Shown here: one piece after another, positions 18,147 through 27,205 of the stretch | Numbering within the stretch: the stretch's first letter is position 1 | How the letters are laid out: the number at the start of each line of letters is the position of its first letter | NCBI RefSeq assembly: GCF_008806975.1 | Contig: NZ_CP031728.1 | Coordinates: 3,617,501-3,681,500 of the forward strand | From: Cellvibrio sp. KY-GH-1 | Lineage (GTDB): Bacteria; Pseudomonadota; Gammaproteobacteria; Pseudomonadales; Cellvibrionaceae | Direction: 5' to 3' | Length of the DNA stretch: 64,000 nucleotides | Notes under the pieces: model-generated | What the model was told of the DNA's origin: nothing | What the model saw: only the letters and a program-made list of their open reading frames with translations | Databases searched by the model: none | Position numbers and translations under genes: made by a program

Positions 18147-18173
18147 GTGCGATGTGAAAACACACCCTAGTGA

Positions 18174-18500
18174 CTAGATTGGACGGCCACCGTAATCCGG
18201 TGTTGGCTTTTTCGGTGGATCAGCGGTCACGTTGGGCGCAACCTCATTAATTTTGCCACCGCGCGCCAGGAACGCCGCTACCTGATCTTCAATTTCATCG
18301 CGCACTTTTTGACGCGATGCAATACTGAAATCTTCCAGCGCTTCAGATTCTGCCGCCTTACTGGATGATGATGAACCGCCGGAATAGCTCGCATCGTCGC
18401 TATCGCCCGATGCTTCCAGATCATCCTCTGCGTCCTCCTCTTCCCCTTCTACGCCAGTATCTTCTAATTCTTCGTCGTTAATGGGGTCTTCATCAGTCAT
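18174..18500 (-). CDS. sutA: SutA-like RNA polymerase-binding slow-growth regulator
   Basis: 108 aa from the ATG at 18500 behind AGGTGA. The N-terminal 60 residues are almost only Asp, Glu, Ser, Gly and Ala and surely disordered. A short conserved core follows, with SRQKVRDEIEDQVAAFLARGG and then NEVAPNVTADPPKKP, and the protein ends YGGRPI. This is the layout of Pseudomonas aeruginosa SutA: an acidic tail, a helix, and a C-terminal TADPPKKP...YGxRPI tail. That protein binds RNA polymerase and supports rRNA and ribosomal-gene transcription in slow growth. The homology is recalled, not searched. The gene is monocistronic with its own terminator; the upstream 308 bases carry divergent control for this gene and the next. 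Confidence 0.78.
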   Translation of the reverse strand: MTDEDPINDEELEDTGVEGEEEDAEDDLEASGDSDDASYSGGSSSSSKAAESEALEDFSIASRQKVRDEIEDQVAAFLARGGKINEVAPNVTADPPKKPTPDYGGRPI

Positions 18501-18808
18501 AATGTCACCTGAAAACTTGTACAATGAAATTCTTTTATTCTTGGCTCCAGCAAGCTATGTGCCTCTAACCGGATGCTCCGGCTAATTTATAGCGCAGACT
18601 CTTTTAAACGTCATGATGATTCATGATGCTTTTTTAGGCTTTTTTTGCCTTACCGGTCGCCAATGCGGCGGATTTTAGTTATTAAGTATGACCAAGTCTA
18701 GCGTCCGATTTGAGTGGCTATAAAAGTAACAACACCGACACATGTTCTCCGTAACACATTGAGTAACACTCGGGGAGCCCCCCAAAAAAACAACATCGCG
18801 CAGTCGCT
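18501..18808. promoter_or_regulatory. Divergent control region of the sutA-like gene and a small membrane-protein gene
   Basis: 308 bases with no ORF. Visible structure: the hairpin CCGGA-TGC-TCCGG near 18570-18582 in the sutA leader, a direct repeat of TCATGATG near 18619-18637, and repeats of GTAACA near 18726, 18751 and 18763. T-rich runs follow the TCATGATG repeat. Promoter elements could not be fixed. Confidence 0.4.
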
Positions 18809-19132
18809 ATGAACTTTAAAAAACTGATTCGTCATTTCCCCGAGCTTGCCCACCTACCGGTGGACGAGCAGCAGCATCTGTTGACCCGTGCCCATCAGGA
18901 TGCATTTTCTTCTGACAATAAAATGCGCAATTGGCGCAGCAACTTTATCGCCGCGCTATTGATGACATCGCTCTGTTTTTTATTTGTGCTGGTCATTCGC
19001 CCTGCACTCGGTATTTCGCAGCAAACCAGCGCTATTATGCTGATGATAATTGCTTTCCCTGCTTACTTAGTGATCCAGCAGCAGCGCGTAATCAAGCAAA
19101 TACGCACCAGCTTGAAAAAGTTTTTACCATAA
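18809..19132 (+). CDS. Small two-TM protein of unknown function
   Basis: 107 aa, unrecognised. The N-terminus (1-40) is soluble with IRHFPELAHLPVDEQQHLL, a pattern reminiscent of short helical domains in other proteobacterial membrane proteins. Two TM helices follow (about 46-66 and 74-92), and a basic tail ends KQIRTSLKKFLP. It probably sits in the inner membrane with both ends in the cytoplasm. A strong bidirectional terminator starts right at its stop codon. No ribosome-binding site better than a weak one is seen before the ATG. Confidence 0.6.
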   Translation: MNFKKLIRHFPELAHLPVDEQQHLLTRAHQDAFSSDNKMRNWRSNFIAALLMTSLCFLFVLVIRPALGISQQTSAIMLMIIAFPAYLVIQQQRVIKQIRTSLKKFLP

Positions 19133-19160
19133 AAAAACGCCACTCCGGGTGGCGTTTTTT
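19131..19160. terminator. Bidirectional intrinsic terminator
   Basis: A perfect 12-bp stem (AAAAAACGCCAC with GTGGCGTTTTTT, loop TCCGG) begins at the stop of the small membrane-protein gene and lies 34 bases beyond the glnK stop on the other strand. It can stop both converging transcripts. Confidence 0.9.
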
Positions 19161-19193
19161 CATAGCGGTAACACAACTCAAATGCGTGACAAA

Positions 19194-19718
<525 letters not shown>

Positions 19719-19725
19719 CTAACAA

Positions 19726-20991
19726 TTACTTGTTGGTAAATTCAGGATAGGCTTCCATACCGCATTCAGCCAAATCCAGTCCTTCAAATTCTTCCTCTTC
19801 GGACACGCGAATCCCCATTACCAGTTTGATCACAAACCAAACGATAAAGCTGATCACAAACACCCATCCGAAAATCACCAGGGCACCAACCAGTTGCCCC
19901 AGAAAACTGGTGCCCTCCGCGGTAAAAGGAACCACCATCAAACCGTAGAAACCGGCAGCGCCGTGCACCGAAATTGCACCTACAGGGTCATCAATGCGCA
20001 GCTTGTCCAGCCCCAAAATTGCGAACACCACCAGCACGCCGGCCACTGCGCCAATAACCACTGCGCCTACCGCCCCGGGTGTATCCGGGCTCGCAGTAAT
20101 CGCCACCAGCCCAGCCAATGCGCCATTGAGAATCATGGTGAGATCGGCTTTACCAAACAGGAAGCGCGCTACTACTAAAGCACCGAGCAAACCACCGGCA
20201 GCGGCCGCATTAGTATTGAGAAATACCAAGGCAACTGTATTGGCACTGGCGATATCGCCTAATTTCAACACTGACCCGCCATTAAAGCCAAACCAGCCGA
20301 ACCAGAGAATTAGCGCCCCCAGGGTTGCCAACGGCAGGTTCGCACCAGTGATTGCATGGATTTCGCCATTGGGACCATACTTGCCTTTGCGCGCCCCCAG
20401 CAGGATTACGCCGGCCAATGCCGCCGATGCCCCCGCCAAATGCACGACACCAGAGCCGGCGAAATCTTTGAAGCCGAATTGATCATCCAGATTCAAACCA
20501 AATACACCGGAAGCTCCCCAGACCCATGAGCCTTCCATGGGGTAGATAAAGCCAATCATCACCAGAGAGAACAGCAGAAACGCCCAGAGCTTCATACGCT
20601 CAGCGACCGCACCCGACACAATCGACATACAGGTAGCTGCAAACACCACCTGGAAGAAAAAGTCGGAGGACGATGAATAGATGGCACTGCCACCAAACCC
20701 GTCTTCGCGCGCCGCAAAATTTTTCAGGGTCTCTGGAACATCGACACTGCCAATACCGCTAAGGAAAAAGCTTTGGCCGTACATAATTGCGTAGCCGCAA
20801 ATCAGGTACATGGTACTGGCAGTCGCATAGAGCACAACGTTCTTGGTCAGGATTTCAGTGGTATTTTTGGTCCGCACCAAACCGGATTCGAGCATGGCAA
20901 AACCCGCCGCCATCCACATCACCAGAGCACCGCACACCAGAAAGTAGAAGGTATCCAGGGCGTACTGAAGCTGGTAAACATTTTCTTCCAT
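19726..20991 (-). CDS. amtB: Ammonium transporter (copy 1)
   Basis: 421 aa, 11 TM helices, no cleaved signal peptide apparent. It conducts ammonia/ammonium across the inner membrane. The pore-lining twin histidines are in GSGVVHLAGASAALAG and GAISVHGAAGFYG. MLESGLVRTKNT and the FxxTNAAAAGGLLGAL region are Amt/MEP signatures. The C-terminus (EEEEFEGLDLAECGMEAYPE) contains the conserved tail that contacts P-II. It starts 85 bases after amtB copy 2, with an intrinsic terminator between, and is followed by glnK copy 1. GGGGAA precedes the ATG. Confidence 0.93.
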   Translation of the reverse strand: MEENVYQLQYALDTFYFLVCGALVMWMAAGFAMLESGLVRTKNTTEILTKNVVLYATASTMYLICGYAIMYGQSFFLSGIGSVDVPETLKNFAAREDGFGGSAIYSSSSDFFFQVVFAATCMSIVSGAVAERMKLWAFLLFSLVMIGFIYPMEGSWVWGASGVFGLNLDDQFGFKDFAGSGVVHLAGASAALAGVILLGARKGKYGPNGEIHAITGANLPLATLGALILWFGWFGFNGGSVLKLGDIASANTVALVFLNTNAAAAGGLLGALVVARFLFGKADLTMILNGALAGLVAITASPDTPGAVGAVVIGAVAGVLVVFAILGLDKLRIDDPVGAISVHGAAGFYGLMVVPFTAEGTSFLGQLVGALVIFGWVFVISFIVWFVIKLVMGIRVSEEEEFEGLDLAECGMEAYPEFTNK

Positions 20992-21042
20992 TCACAATTC
21001 CCCTTGGTAACACAGCAAAAGTATTTTGAAGCGTAAATAAAA

Positions 21043-21068
21043 GGCGCTTTGCGGTCATGCAAAGCGCC
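21043..21068 (-). terminator. Intrinsic terminator after amtB copy 2
   Basis: On the minus strand GGCGCTTTGC pairs perfectly with GCAAAGCGCC around ATGACC, followed by TTTTATTT. It separates amtB copy 2 from amtB copy 1, so the second half of the module probably has its own promoter or depends on read-through. Confidence 0.85.
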
Positions 21069-21076
21069 GGAGGGAA

Positions 21077-22618
21077 TTACATGTGATAGCCGCGCTCACC
21101 GTGCTCAGCAGTATCCAGACCTTCGGTTTCAACTTCTTCACTCACACGCAGGCCGATTACGATATCAACCAGTTTGAAAGCGATAAAGGAAACTACACCG
21201 GACCAGACGAGGGTAATTAACACACTCTTGGTTTGAATCCAGGTTTGCGCACCAATTCCGGCAAAGCCCCAGGTTCCAGCAACGTAATCGTACACACCAG
21301 TACCACCCAAATCTGGACTGTTAAACACGCCAGTCAGGATCGCACCGATGATGCCGCCCACGCAGTGAACACCAAATACGTCCAGAGAGTCGTCATAACC
21401 CAACCAGGCTTTCAGCTTCAACACCGCCAGCATACAGATCAGACCACCGGCAACCCCGATTACCAAGGAACCCATTGGCCCTACCCAACCGCAAGCAGGA
21501 GTGATGGCTACCAGGCCAGCAATTGCTCCAGAAGCCGCACCTAACATTGTTGGCTTGCCACGCACCAGCCACTCACCGAAGGTCCAGGCTAGTACTGCAG
21601 CCGCAGTCGCCAGGAAGGTGTTGATAAATACTTGCGCCGCAAAGGCGTTAGCTTCCAGGTTTGAACCCACGTTGAAGCCGAACCAACCCACCCACAGAAT
21701 CGCAGCACCGATCATGGTGAAAGGAACATTATGTGGAGCAAGGGACGCGTTGCCAAAACCTTTACGCTTACCAATCAACAAACACCCTACCAGACCAGCA
21801 ATACCGGCGTTGATATGAACTACGGTGCCACCGGCGAAATCAAGCGCACCCATTTGGAATATATAGCCCGCACCCGCAGTCGCAGCAGCAGCTGCTTCAG
21901 CGGTGGTGTAAGCATCTGGACCCGCCCAGAACCACACCATATGTGCAATTGGCAAGTAAGCGAAGGTGAACCACAACACGGCAAACACCAATACCGCAGA
22001 GAACTTCATACGCTCGGCGAAAGCACCCACGATTAAGCAAGGGGTCAATGCAGCAAAGGTCATTTGGAATGCAGCGTACAAATATTCAGGCACGTAAACA
22101 CCTTTGCTGAAAGTCGCTGCAGGCAGGAGGTTACCCGCCGCGTCAAGCATATCTTTCAGGAACAGGCGATCGAACCCACCAAAAAAGGCACTGCCCGAGG
22201 TGAAAGCCAGTGAGTATCCGTAGATCGACCAGAGCACAGCGATCAAACAGAAGGTCACAAACACTTGCATGGACAATGACAGAATGTTTTTGGCGCGCAC
22301 CATACCGCCATAAAACAGCGCAAGGCCAGGCAACACCATGAAGATAACCAGTAGGGTCGCGGTCAACATCCAGGCGATGTCACCCTTATCGAAGGATGGC
22401 GCAGCGGGAGCCGCAGGCGCTTCTTCAGCGACAGCCTCAACTGGCGCAGCAGCTTCGGCTGCTGGCGCTTCTGCCGCAACGGTTTCAGTTACTGCGGTGG
22501 CGGTATCTGCTGCCGCCGCCGCGTCGTCTTGCGCCCAGGCGCCAGAGCCGGGGAGTATCAGCGCAGCCAACAAGGCTAGCGGGGCGAGCTTGACGCCCAT
22601 ACGAAATAGTTTTTTCAC
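21077..22618 (-). CDS. amtB: Ammonium transporter (copy 2) with Ala-rich N-terminal extension
   Basis: 513 aa from the GTG at 22618, which follows CAGGAGA; the ATG further upstream lacks a site. A signal peptide (KKLFRMGVKLAPLALLAAL to AWAQ, about 1-30) is followed by some 50 residues made almost only of Ala, Glu, Val, Thr and Pro. This periplasmic extension is unusual in length. The Amt core follows, with pore histidines in GGTVVHINAGIAGLVG and DVFGVHCVGGIIGA. The tail EEVETEGLDTAEHGERGYHM is a P-II contact type. The gene lies 68 bases after glnK copy 2 and is probably co-transcribed with it under nitrogen control. Confidence 0.93.
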   Translation of the reverse strand: MKKLFRMGVKLAPLALLAALILPGSGAWAQDDAAAAADTATAVTETVAAEAPAAEAAAPVEAVAEEAPAAPAAPSFDKGDIAWMLTATLLVIFMVLPGLALFYGGMVRAKNILSLSMQVFVTFCLIAVLWSIYGYSLAFTSGSAFFGGFDRLFLKDMLDAAGNLLPAATFSKGVYVPEYLYAAFQMTFAALTPCLIVGAFAERMKFSAVLVFAVLWFTFAYLPIAHMVWFWAGPDAYTTAEAAAAATAGAGYIFQMGALDFAGGTVVHINAGIAGLVGCLLIGKRKGFGNASLAPHNVPFTMIGAAILWVGWFGFNVGSNLEANAFAAQVFINTFLATAAAVLAWTFGEWLVRGKPTMLGAASGAIAGLVAITPACGWVGPMGSLVIGVAGGLICMLAVLKLKAWLGYDDSLDVFGVHCVGGIIGAILTGVFNSPDLGGTGVYDYVAGTWGFAGIGAQTWIQTKSVLITLVWSGVVSFIAFKLVDIVIGLRVSEEVETEGLDTAEHGERGYHM

Positions 22619-22686
22619 GAAAATATTCTCCTGAGGTGATTTGTCTGATGCCAGCACGCCATGCACAGCTGGTCGGTTGTTATCGT

Positions 22687-23202
<516 letters not shown>

Positions 23203-23261
23203 TTAGATATAACTATTTATTGGCACCTAAAGCGAAAATATCCAAGATCGAATACAAGTGT

Positions 23262-23278
23262 TGCACCAAATTTGACCA
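23262..23278. promoter_or_regulatory. Possible NtrC binding site
   Basis: TGCACCA, three bases, TTGACCA. The first half is identical to the NtrC consensus half-site TGCACCA and the second keeps four of seven positions of TGGTGCA. It lies about 115-125 bases upstream of the predicted glnK transcription start, the usual place for an NtrC enhancer. Confidence 0.4.
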
Positions 23279-23423
23279 GCAGAGCAAAGCATGAGCACCA
23301 TTAATGAACACGGTCATCAAAAACAACATTTGTACTCAAAACTGCCAGATGCGACCCGGTTGAGAAAACAGTAAACTGACCCTGCATACACCCAGAGGCG
23401 GGGTACACCCGAAAAATGTCACC

Positions 23424-23648
23424 ATGATTCGCAACTTGACTGAAAAGCTGTTTGGGGAAATCCAGCAGCAACTGGCGGATAAGGGCACTTTGATTCCTGC
23501 GCGGGAATTACACATTGCGCTACAAGCGGTACTCGCACGCGCCGATTTGGTTACCCGGGAAGAGTTTGATGCGCAGGCCGCCGTACTGGTCCGCACACGC
23601 GCAAAACTGGAAGAACTGGAGCGTCAATTAGCGCAATTGGAGAAGTAA
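23424..23648 (+). CDS. ubiK: Ubiquinone biosynthesis accessory factor UbiK (YqiC family)
   Basis: 74 aa. An amphipathic helix (LTEKLFGEIQQQLADKG) is followed by a segment with a Pro-Ala-Arg turn and then a strong C-terminal coiled coil (VTREEFDAQAAVLVRTRAKLEELERQLAQLE). This is the BMFP/UbiK layout. In E. coli it forms a trimer that works with UbiJ in the soluble ubiquinone-synthesis complex and interacts with membranes. It precedes comM by 108 bases on the same strand and diverges from glnK. The ribosome-binding site is weak. Confidence 0.85.
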   Translation: MIRNLTEKLFGEIQQQLADKGTLIPARELHIALQAVLARADLVTREEFDAQAAVLVRTRAKLEELERQLAQLEK

Positions 23649-23756
23649 GCGACAATATCGGGGCGCGGAAGGCTATTGCTCTTGGCCCGGCCGATGGCTT
23701 GTCTTATAGTCGCTCAGGTTAAAAAACTGCTTCAAAAACAATCACAAGGAACGTCT

Positions 23757-25265
23757 ATGTCTCTCGCTATTATCTATTCCCGCGCCAAGCTGGGAATCAA
23801 TGCCCCACTGGTTACTGTCGAAGTCCATATTTCAAATGGCTTGCCTGGCCTCTCCATTGTCGGCCTGCCCGAAACGGCCGTAAAAGAAAGCAAGGATCGG
23901 GTGCGCAGTGCCATTATCAACAGCCACCTGGAGTTTCCCGCGCAGCGCATTACTGTCAACCTGGCACCGGCTGACCTGCCCAAAGAAGGGGGGCGTTATG
24001 ACCTGGCCATTGCACTGGGAATTCTCGCCGCCTCAGGACAAATTCCTGCAGAGCAACTTGAGCGCCACGAGTTTCTGGGAGAACTGGCGCTTTCTGGCGA
24101 GTTGCGCCCAATTAGTGCAGCATTACCGGCCGCGCTCGCCTGTGGCGACGCGGGGCGTGACTTGATTATTAGCACAGCGAGTGGTGGCGAAGCGGCGTTT
24201 AGCAGTATTACGCGCGTATTTGGTGCAGCCAACCTTTTGCAAGTGTGCGCTCATCTGCACCAGCGAGAACCGCTGAAACAGGCGGAGGCAGCGCAGGACC
24301 AGTTCCCGAGCAATCGCGAAATCCTCGACATTCTCGATGTCAAAGGTCAGTCACACGCCAAACGCGCGCTGGAAATAGCCGCTTGCGGTGGTCACAACCT
24401 GTTGTTTTACGGCCCGCCGGGTACCGGGAAAACCATGCTGGCCAGCCGGCTACCTGGTTTACTGCCCAACTTGAGCGAACGGGAGATGCTGGACGTAGCC
24501 GCCATCTACTCCGTGGCCTCGCAATCCAAAGACTATCAGTGGCGTCAAAGACCTTTTCGCGCCCCGCACCATACGGCCTCTGCTATTGCGCTGGTAGGCG
24601 GTGGCACCAACCCCAAACCTGGTGAAATCTCGCTGGCCCATGCCGGTGTATTATTTCTCGACGAACTGCCCGAGTTCTCACGCACGGTACTGGAAGTATT
24701 ACGCGAGCCGCTGGAAAGCGGCGAAGTGCGAATTTCGCGCGCGCGCAATCAGGCTTGTTTTCCCGCCCGCTTTCAGCTGATCGCGGCGATGAACCCTTGC
24801 CCCTGCGGCTACCACGGCAGCGACGCCAATCGCTGCCGCTGCACTCCGGATCAGGTAAAGCGCTACCGCAACAAGATTTCAGGGCCACTGTTAGACAGAA
24901 TCGACATGCATGTACCCGTTCGCGCTTTACGGCAAGGAGAATTGCAAAGCAAAACTCTGGGGGACAATAGCGCTACTGTGCGCGATCGGGTGGAACTGGC
25001 ACGCGCACGACAATTGCAACGTCAGGGTAAAGCGAACAACCAACTCTCGGTACCCGAGTTGGAACAACATTGCGATTTGACCAGCAGCGATAAAAACTTA
25101 CTTGAGCAAGCGATCAACAAACTCGGATTATCGACGCGCGCCTATCACCGCGTGTTAAAACTGGCGCGCACCCTGGCCGATATGAATGATCGCAATCATC
25201 TGAACACCGTTGATATTACCGAAGCGCTGAGTTATCGCACTCTCGATCGCCAGCCGGGCAATTAA
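23757..25265 (+). CDS. comM: ComM/YifB family Mg-chelatase-like AAA+ ATPase
   Basis: 502 aa from the ATG at 23757 behind CACAAGGAAC; homologues start with the same SLAIIYSRAKLG-type sequence. The N-terminal ChlI-type domain (VEVHISNGLPGLSIVGLPE) is followed by the AAA+ module with Walker A GPPGTGKTMLASRL, Walker B GVLFLDELPEF, and the C-terminal YifB lid domain (SLSTRAYHRVLKLARTLADM-type helix). A Cys-rich CPCGYHGSDANRCRC loop is present. In naturally competent species ComM is a hexameric helicase that promotes branch migration during recombination of incoming DNA; it is broadly conserved in others too. It may share a transcript with ubiK. Confidence 0.93.
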   Translation: MSLAIIYSRAKLGINAPLVTVEVHISNGLPGLSIVGLPETAVKESKDRVRSAIINSHLEFPAQRITVNLAPADLPKEGGRYDLAIALGILAASGQIPAEQLERHEFLGELALSGELRPISAALPAALACGDAGRDLIISTASGGEAAFSSITRVFGAANLLQVCAHLHQREPLKQAEAAQDQFPSNREILDILDVKGQSHAKRALEIAACGGHNLLFYGPPGTGKTMLASRLPGLLPNLSEREMLDVAAIYSVASQSKDYQWRQRPFRAPHHTASAIALVGGGTNPKPGEISLAHAGVLFLDELPEFSRTVLEVLREPLESGEVRISRARNQACFPARFQLIAAMNPCPCGYHGSDANRCRCTPDQVKRYRNKISGPLLDRIDMHVPVRALRQGELQSKTLGDNSATVRDRVELARARQLQRQGKANNQLSVPELEQHCDLTSSDKNLLEQAINKLGLSTRAYHRVLKLARTLADMNDRNHLNTVDITEALSYRTLDRQPGN

Positions 25266-25272
25266 CCGCCCG

Positions 25273-26982
25273 TTAATTGAGTTGTTGCCGAGCTGCTGAC
25301 TCCTGCAGCCAATTCATAATTTCAGCGTAGGATTTGGGCGCGGAAAAATAATAGCCCTGCATTAAATCGCAGCCCATTTCCTTCAACCAATCTTTTTGCT
25401 CTTTGGTTTCCACACCTTCCGCTACTACCAATTTACCCAAGTTGTGCGCCAGCGAGATCATCGCCGATACCAGACGCTTATCGGTGTGGCTGCGATTTAA
25501 TTCCTGCAAAAAATTTAAATCAATTTTTACCGTACTAATTGGCAATCGCTGCAAATGCAACAGCGATGAATTTCCCGCACCAAACCTGTCGAGTAAAAAG
25601 TTAATGCCAAAAAATGCCAATGGCCGCATGCACAAGGATACCAGTTCAATATTATCGGCAAACACAGTTTCAGTGATTTCAAATTCAATATCACCCGGCT
25701 GAATATCACTGTCAGCAAAAATACGCGCGACCTCATGCACCAGATTTTCATCTTTGAATTGGCGCACCGATAAATTAATCGCGACCATTAGGGAGCCACC
25801 CCAAAATTTCTGTAAATTTTTCACGTCGTTACAAGCCTGACGAATTGCCCAGTACCCAATGGCCGTTAAAATGCCAGTTTCTTCAGCAGTAGCGATAAAA
25901 TCGCTCGCATTTAACAGCCCGACGCCAGGTTTTTCCCAGCGCAACAATGCCTCCAAGGCAACCACTTTACCGGTAGAAACATCAACGCGTGGAATATAAT
26001 GCAATGCAAATTGTTGTTTTTTCAGCGCAGCGCGCAAGTCTGACTCCAATCGCAATTGACGGCGCACATCCTGATTCATCATTTCAGTGAAGAAGCGGTA
26101 GTTGCTATTGGATTCTTGCTTGGCTTTATACATCGCCATATCGGCGTGCTTCAATAAGGTGTCCGCATCGCGCCCGGCTTGCGGATAAATGGCGATGCCA
26201 ATACTGCAACCAACCACCACTTCGTGGCCGTTAATATCGGCGGGCATTTCGATTGCGCGAATAACTTTTTCCGCGATGTGCGCCACGTCGGTATTGTTGG
26301 CGATGTTTTGCAACAGTAACGTAAATTCATCGCCGCCCATCCGCGCAACCGAGTCGCTGCGTCGCAAGCAGGCATTCAATCGTTCAGCGCAAATACGAAT
26401 AATGGCATCGCCAGCGTCGTGACCAAAATTATCATTAACTTGTTTAAAACCGTTGAGGTCAATAAACATTAAGGTGAAACTGTTTTTATCACGCTCCGCC
26501 AAATTAATTGCGTGCTCGAGGCGATCGCGAAATAAAATGCGATTGGGCACATCCGTCAATGGGTCATAGTGCGCGAGTCGTGAAAGGTGCTGCTCGGTTT
26601 GCTTGCGCTCAATGGCATAGCGCAACGCGCGCTCCAGCAACAAGTGATCAATTTGACCTTTAATTAAATAATCAGCGGCGCCAGCACGAATTGCCTCGCG
26701 ATCCACTTCGGTTTCCATTTCATCGGTCATCACCACTATCGGGGTTTGACAGGCTTGTACACGCGCGGCGTTTAGCAAGTCGCGCGCATTGGCGTTGCCC
26801 CAGTAGTAATCCAGTAAGGCGACATCAAACTCTTGCGAGAGAATTTTATTGAGCGCGGACTCTAACTGGTTGCACCACACCAATTCATATTCAACATGAC
26901 GGATATGGGACAAAATCTCGGCGATGAGCAAGTATTCACCTTGCTCACGGTCGATAAATAAAATTTTGATCTTTTTGTCCAT
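25273..26982 (-). CDS. Response regulator with GGDEF and altered EAL domains
   Basis: 569 aa. REC domain at about 5-120 with phospho-acceptor Asp58 and Lys108. The GGDEF domain (about 135-300) has an intact GGDEF at 216-220 and an RxxD inhibitory site (RRSD, 207-210), so it should make c-di-GMP. The EAL domain (about 312-560) has EALLRW at 344-349, NLSVRQF, EITE and AEGVE. However, the usual DDFGTG motif reads DRFGAG (Arg466 replaces the second metal-binding Asp), and the Gln of the usual YQP motif is Ile330. The phosphodiesterase is therefore probably weak or dead and may act as a sensor. It diverges from rep. Pseudomonas has a GGDEF-EAL gene beside rep as well. Confidence 0.92.
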   Translation of the reverse strand: MDKKIKILFIDREQGEYLLIAEILSHIRHVEYELVWCNQLESALNKILSQEFDVALLDYYWGNANARDLLNAARVQACQTPIVVMTDEMETEVDREAIRAGAADYLIKGQIDHLLLERALRYAIERKQTEQHLSRLAHYDPLTDVPNRILFRDRLEHAINLAERDKNSFTLMFIDLNGFKQVNDNFGHDAGDAIIRICAERLNACLRRSDSVARMGGDEFTLLLQNIANNTDVAHIAEKVIRAIEMPADINGHEVVVGCSIGIAIYPQAGRDADTLLKHADMAMYKAKQESNSNYRFFTEMMNQDVRRQLRLESDLRAALKKQQFALHYIPRVDVSTGKVVALEALLRWEKPGVGLLNASDFIATAEETGILTAIGYWAIRQACNDVKNLQKFWGGSLMVAINLSVRQFKDENLVHEVARIFADSDIQPGDIEFEITETVFADNIELVSLCMRPLAFFGINFLLDRFGAGNSSLLHLQRLPISTVKIDLNFLQELNRSHTDKRLVSAMISLAHNLGKLVVAEGVETKEQKDWLKEMGCDLMQGYYFSAPKSYAEIMNWLQESAARQQLN

Positions 26983-27205
26983 CGCTCACCGTCTCTTTCC
27001 ATCGCCCGATTGGCGCGAATATAAACCCCGGATCTGCTCCCATGGTAGCAGCCGTCCGGGGCAAACTAAACGCATCCGGATATAACAAATAACCACTACA
27101 AACCCGCTACAGTTATCCTGTGGTTATAGCTGCTGAAATCGCGATTGCAAGGCGATTCCGGCTTGCTAGAATGCTCGCCCGACGTTTACCCTCCAGGCCA
27201 TTGCA

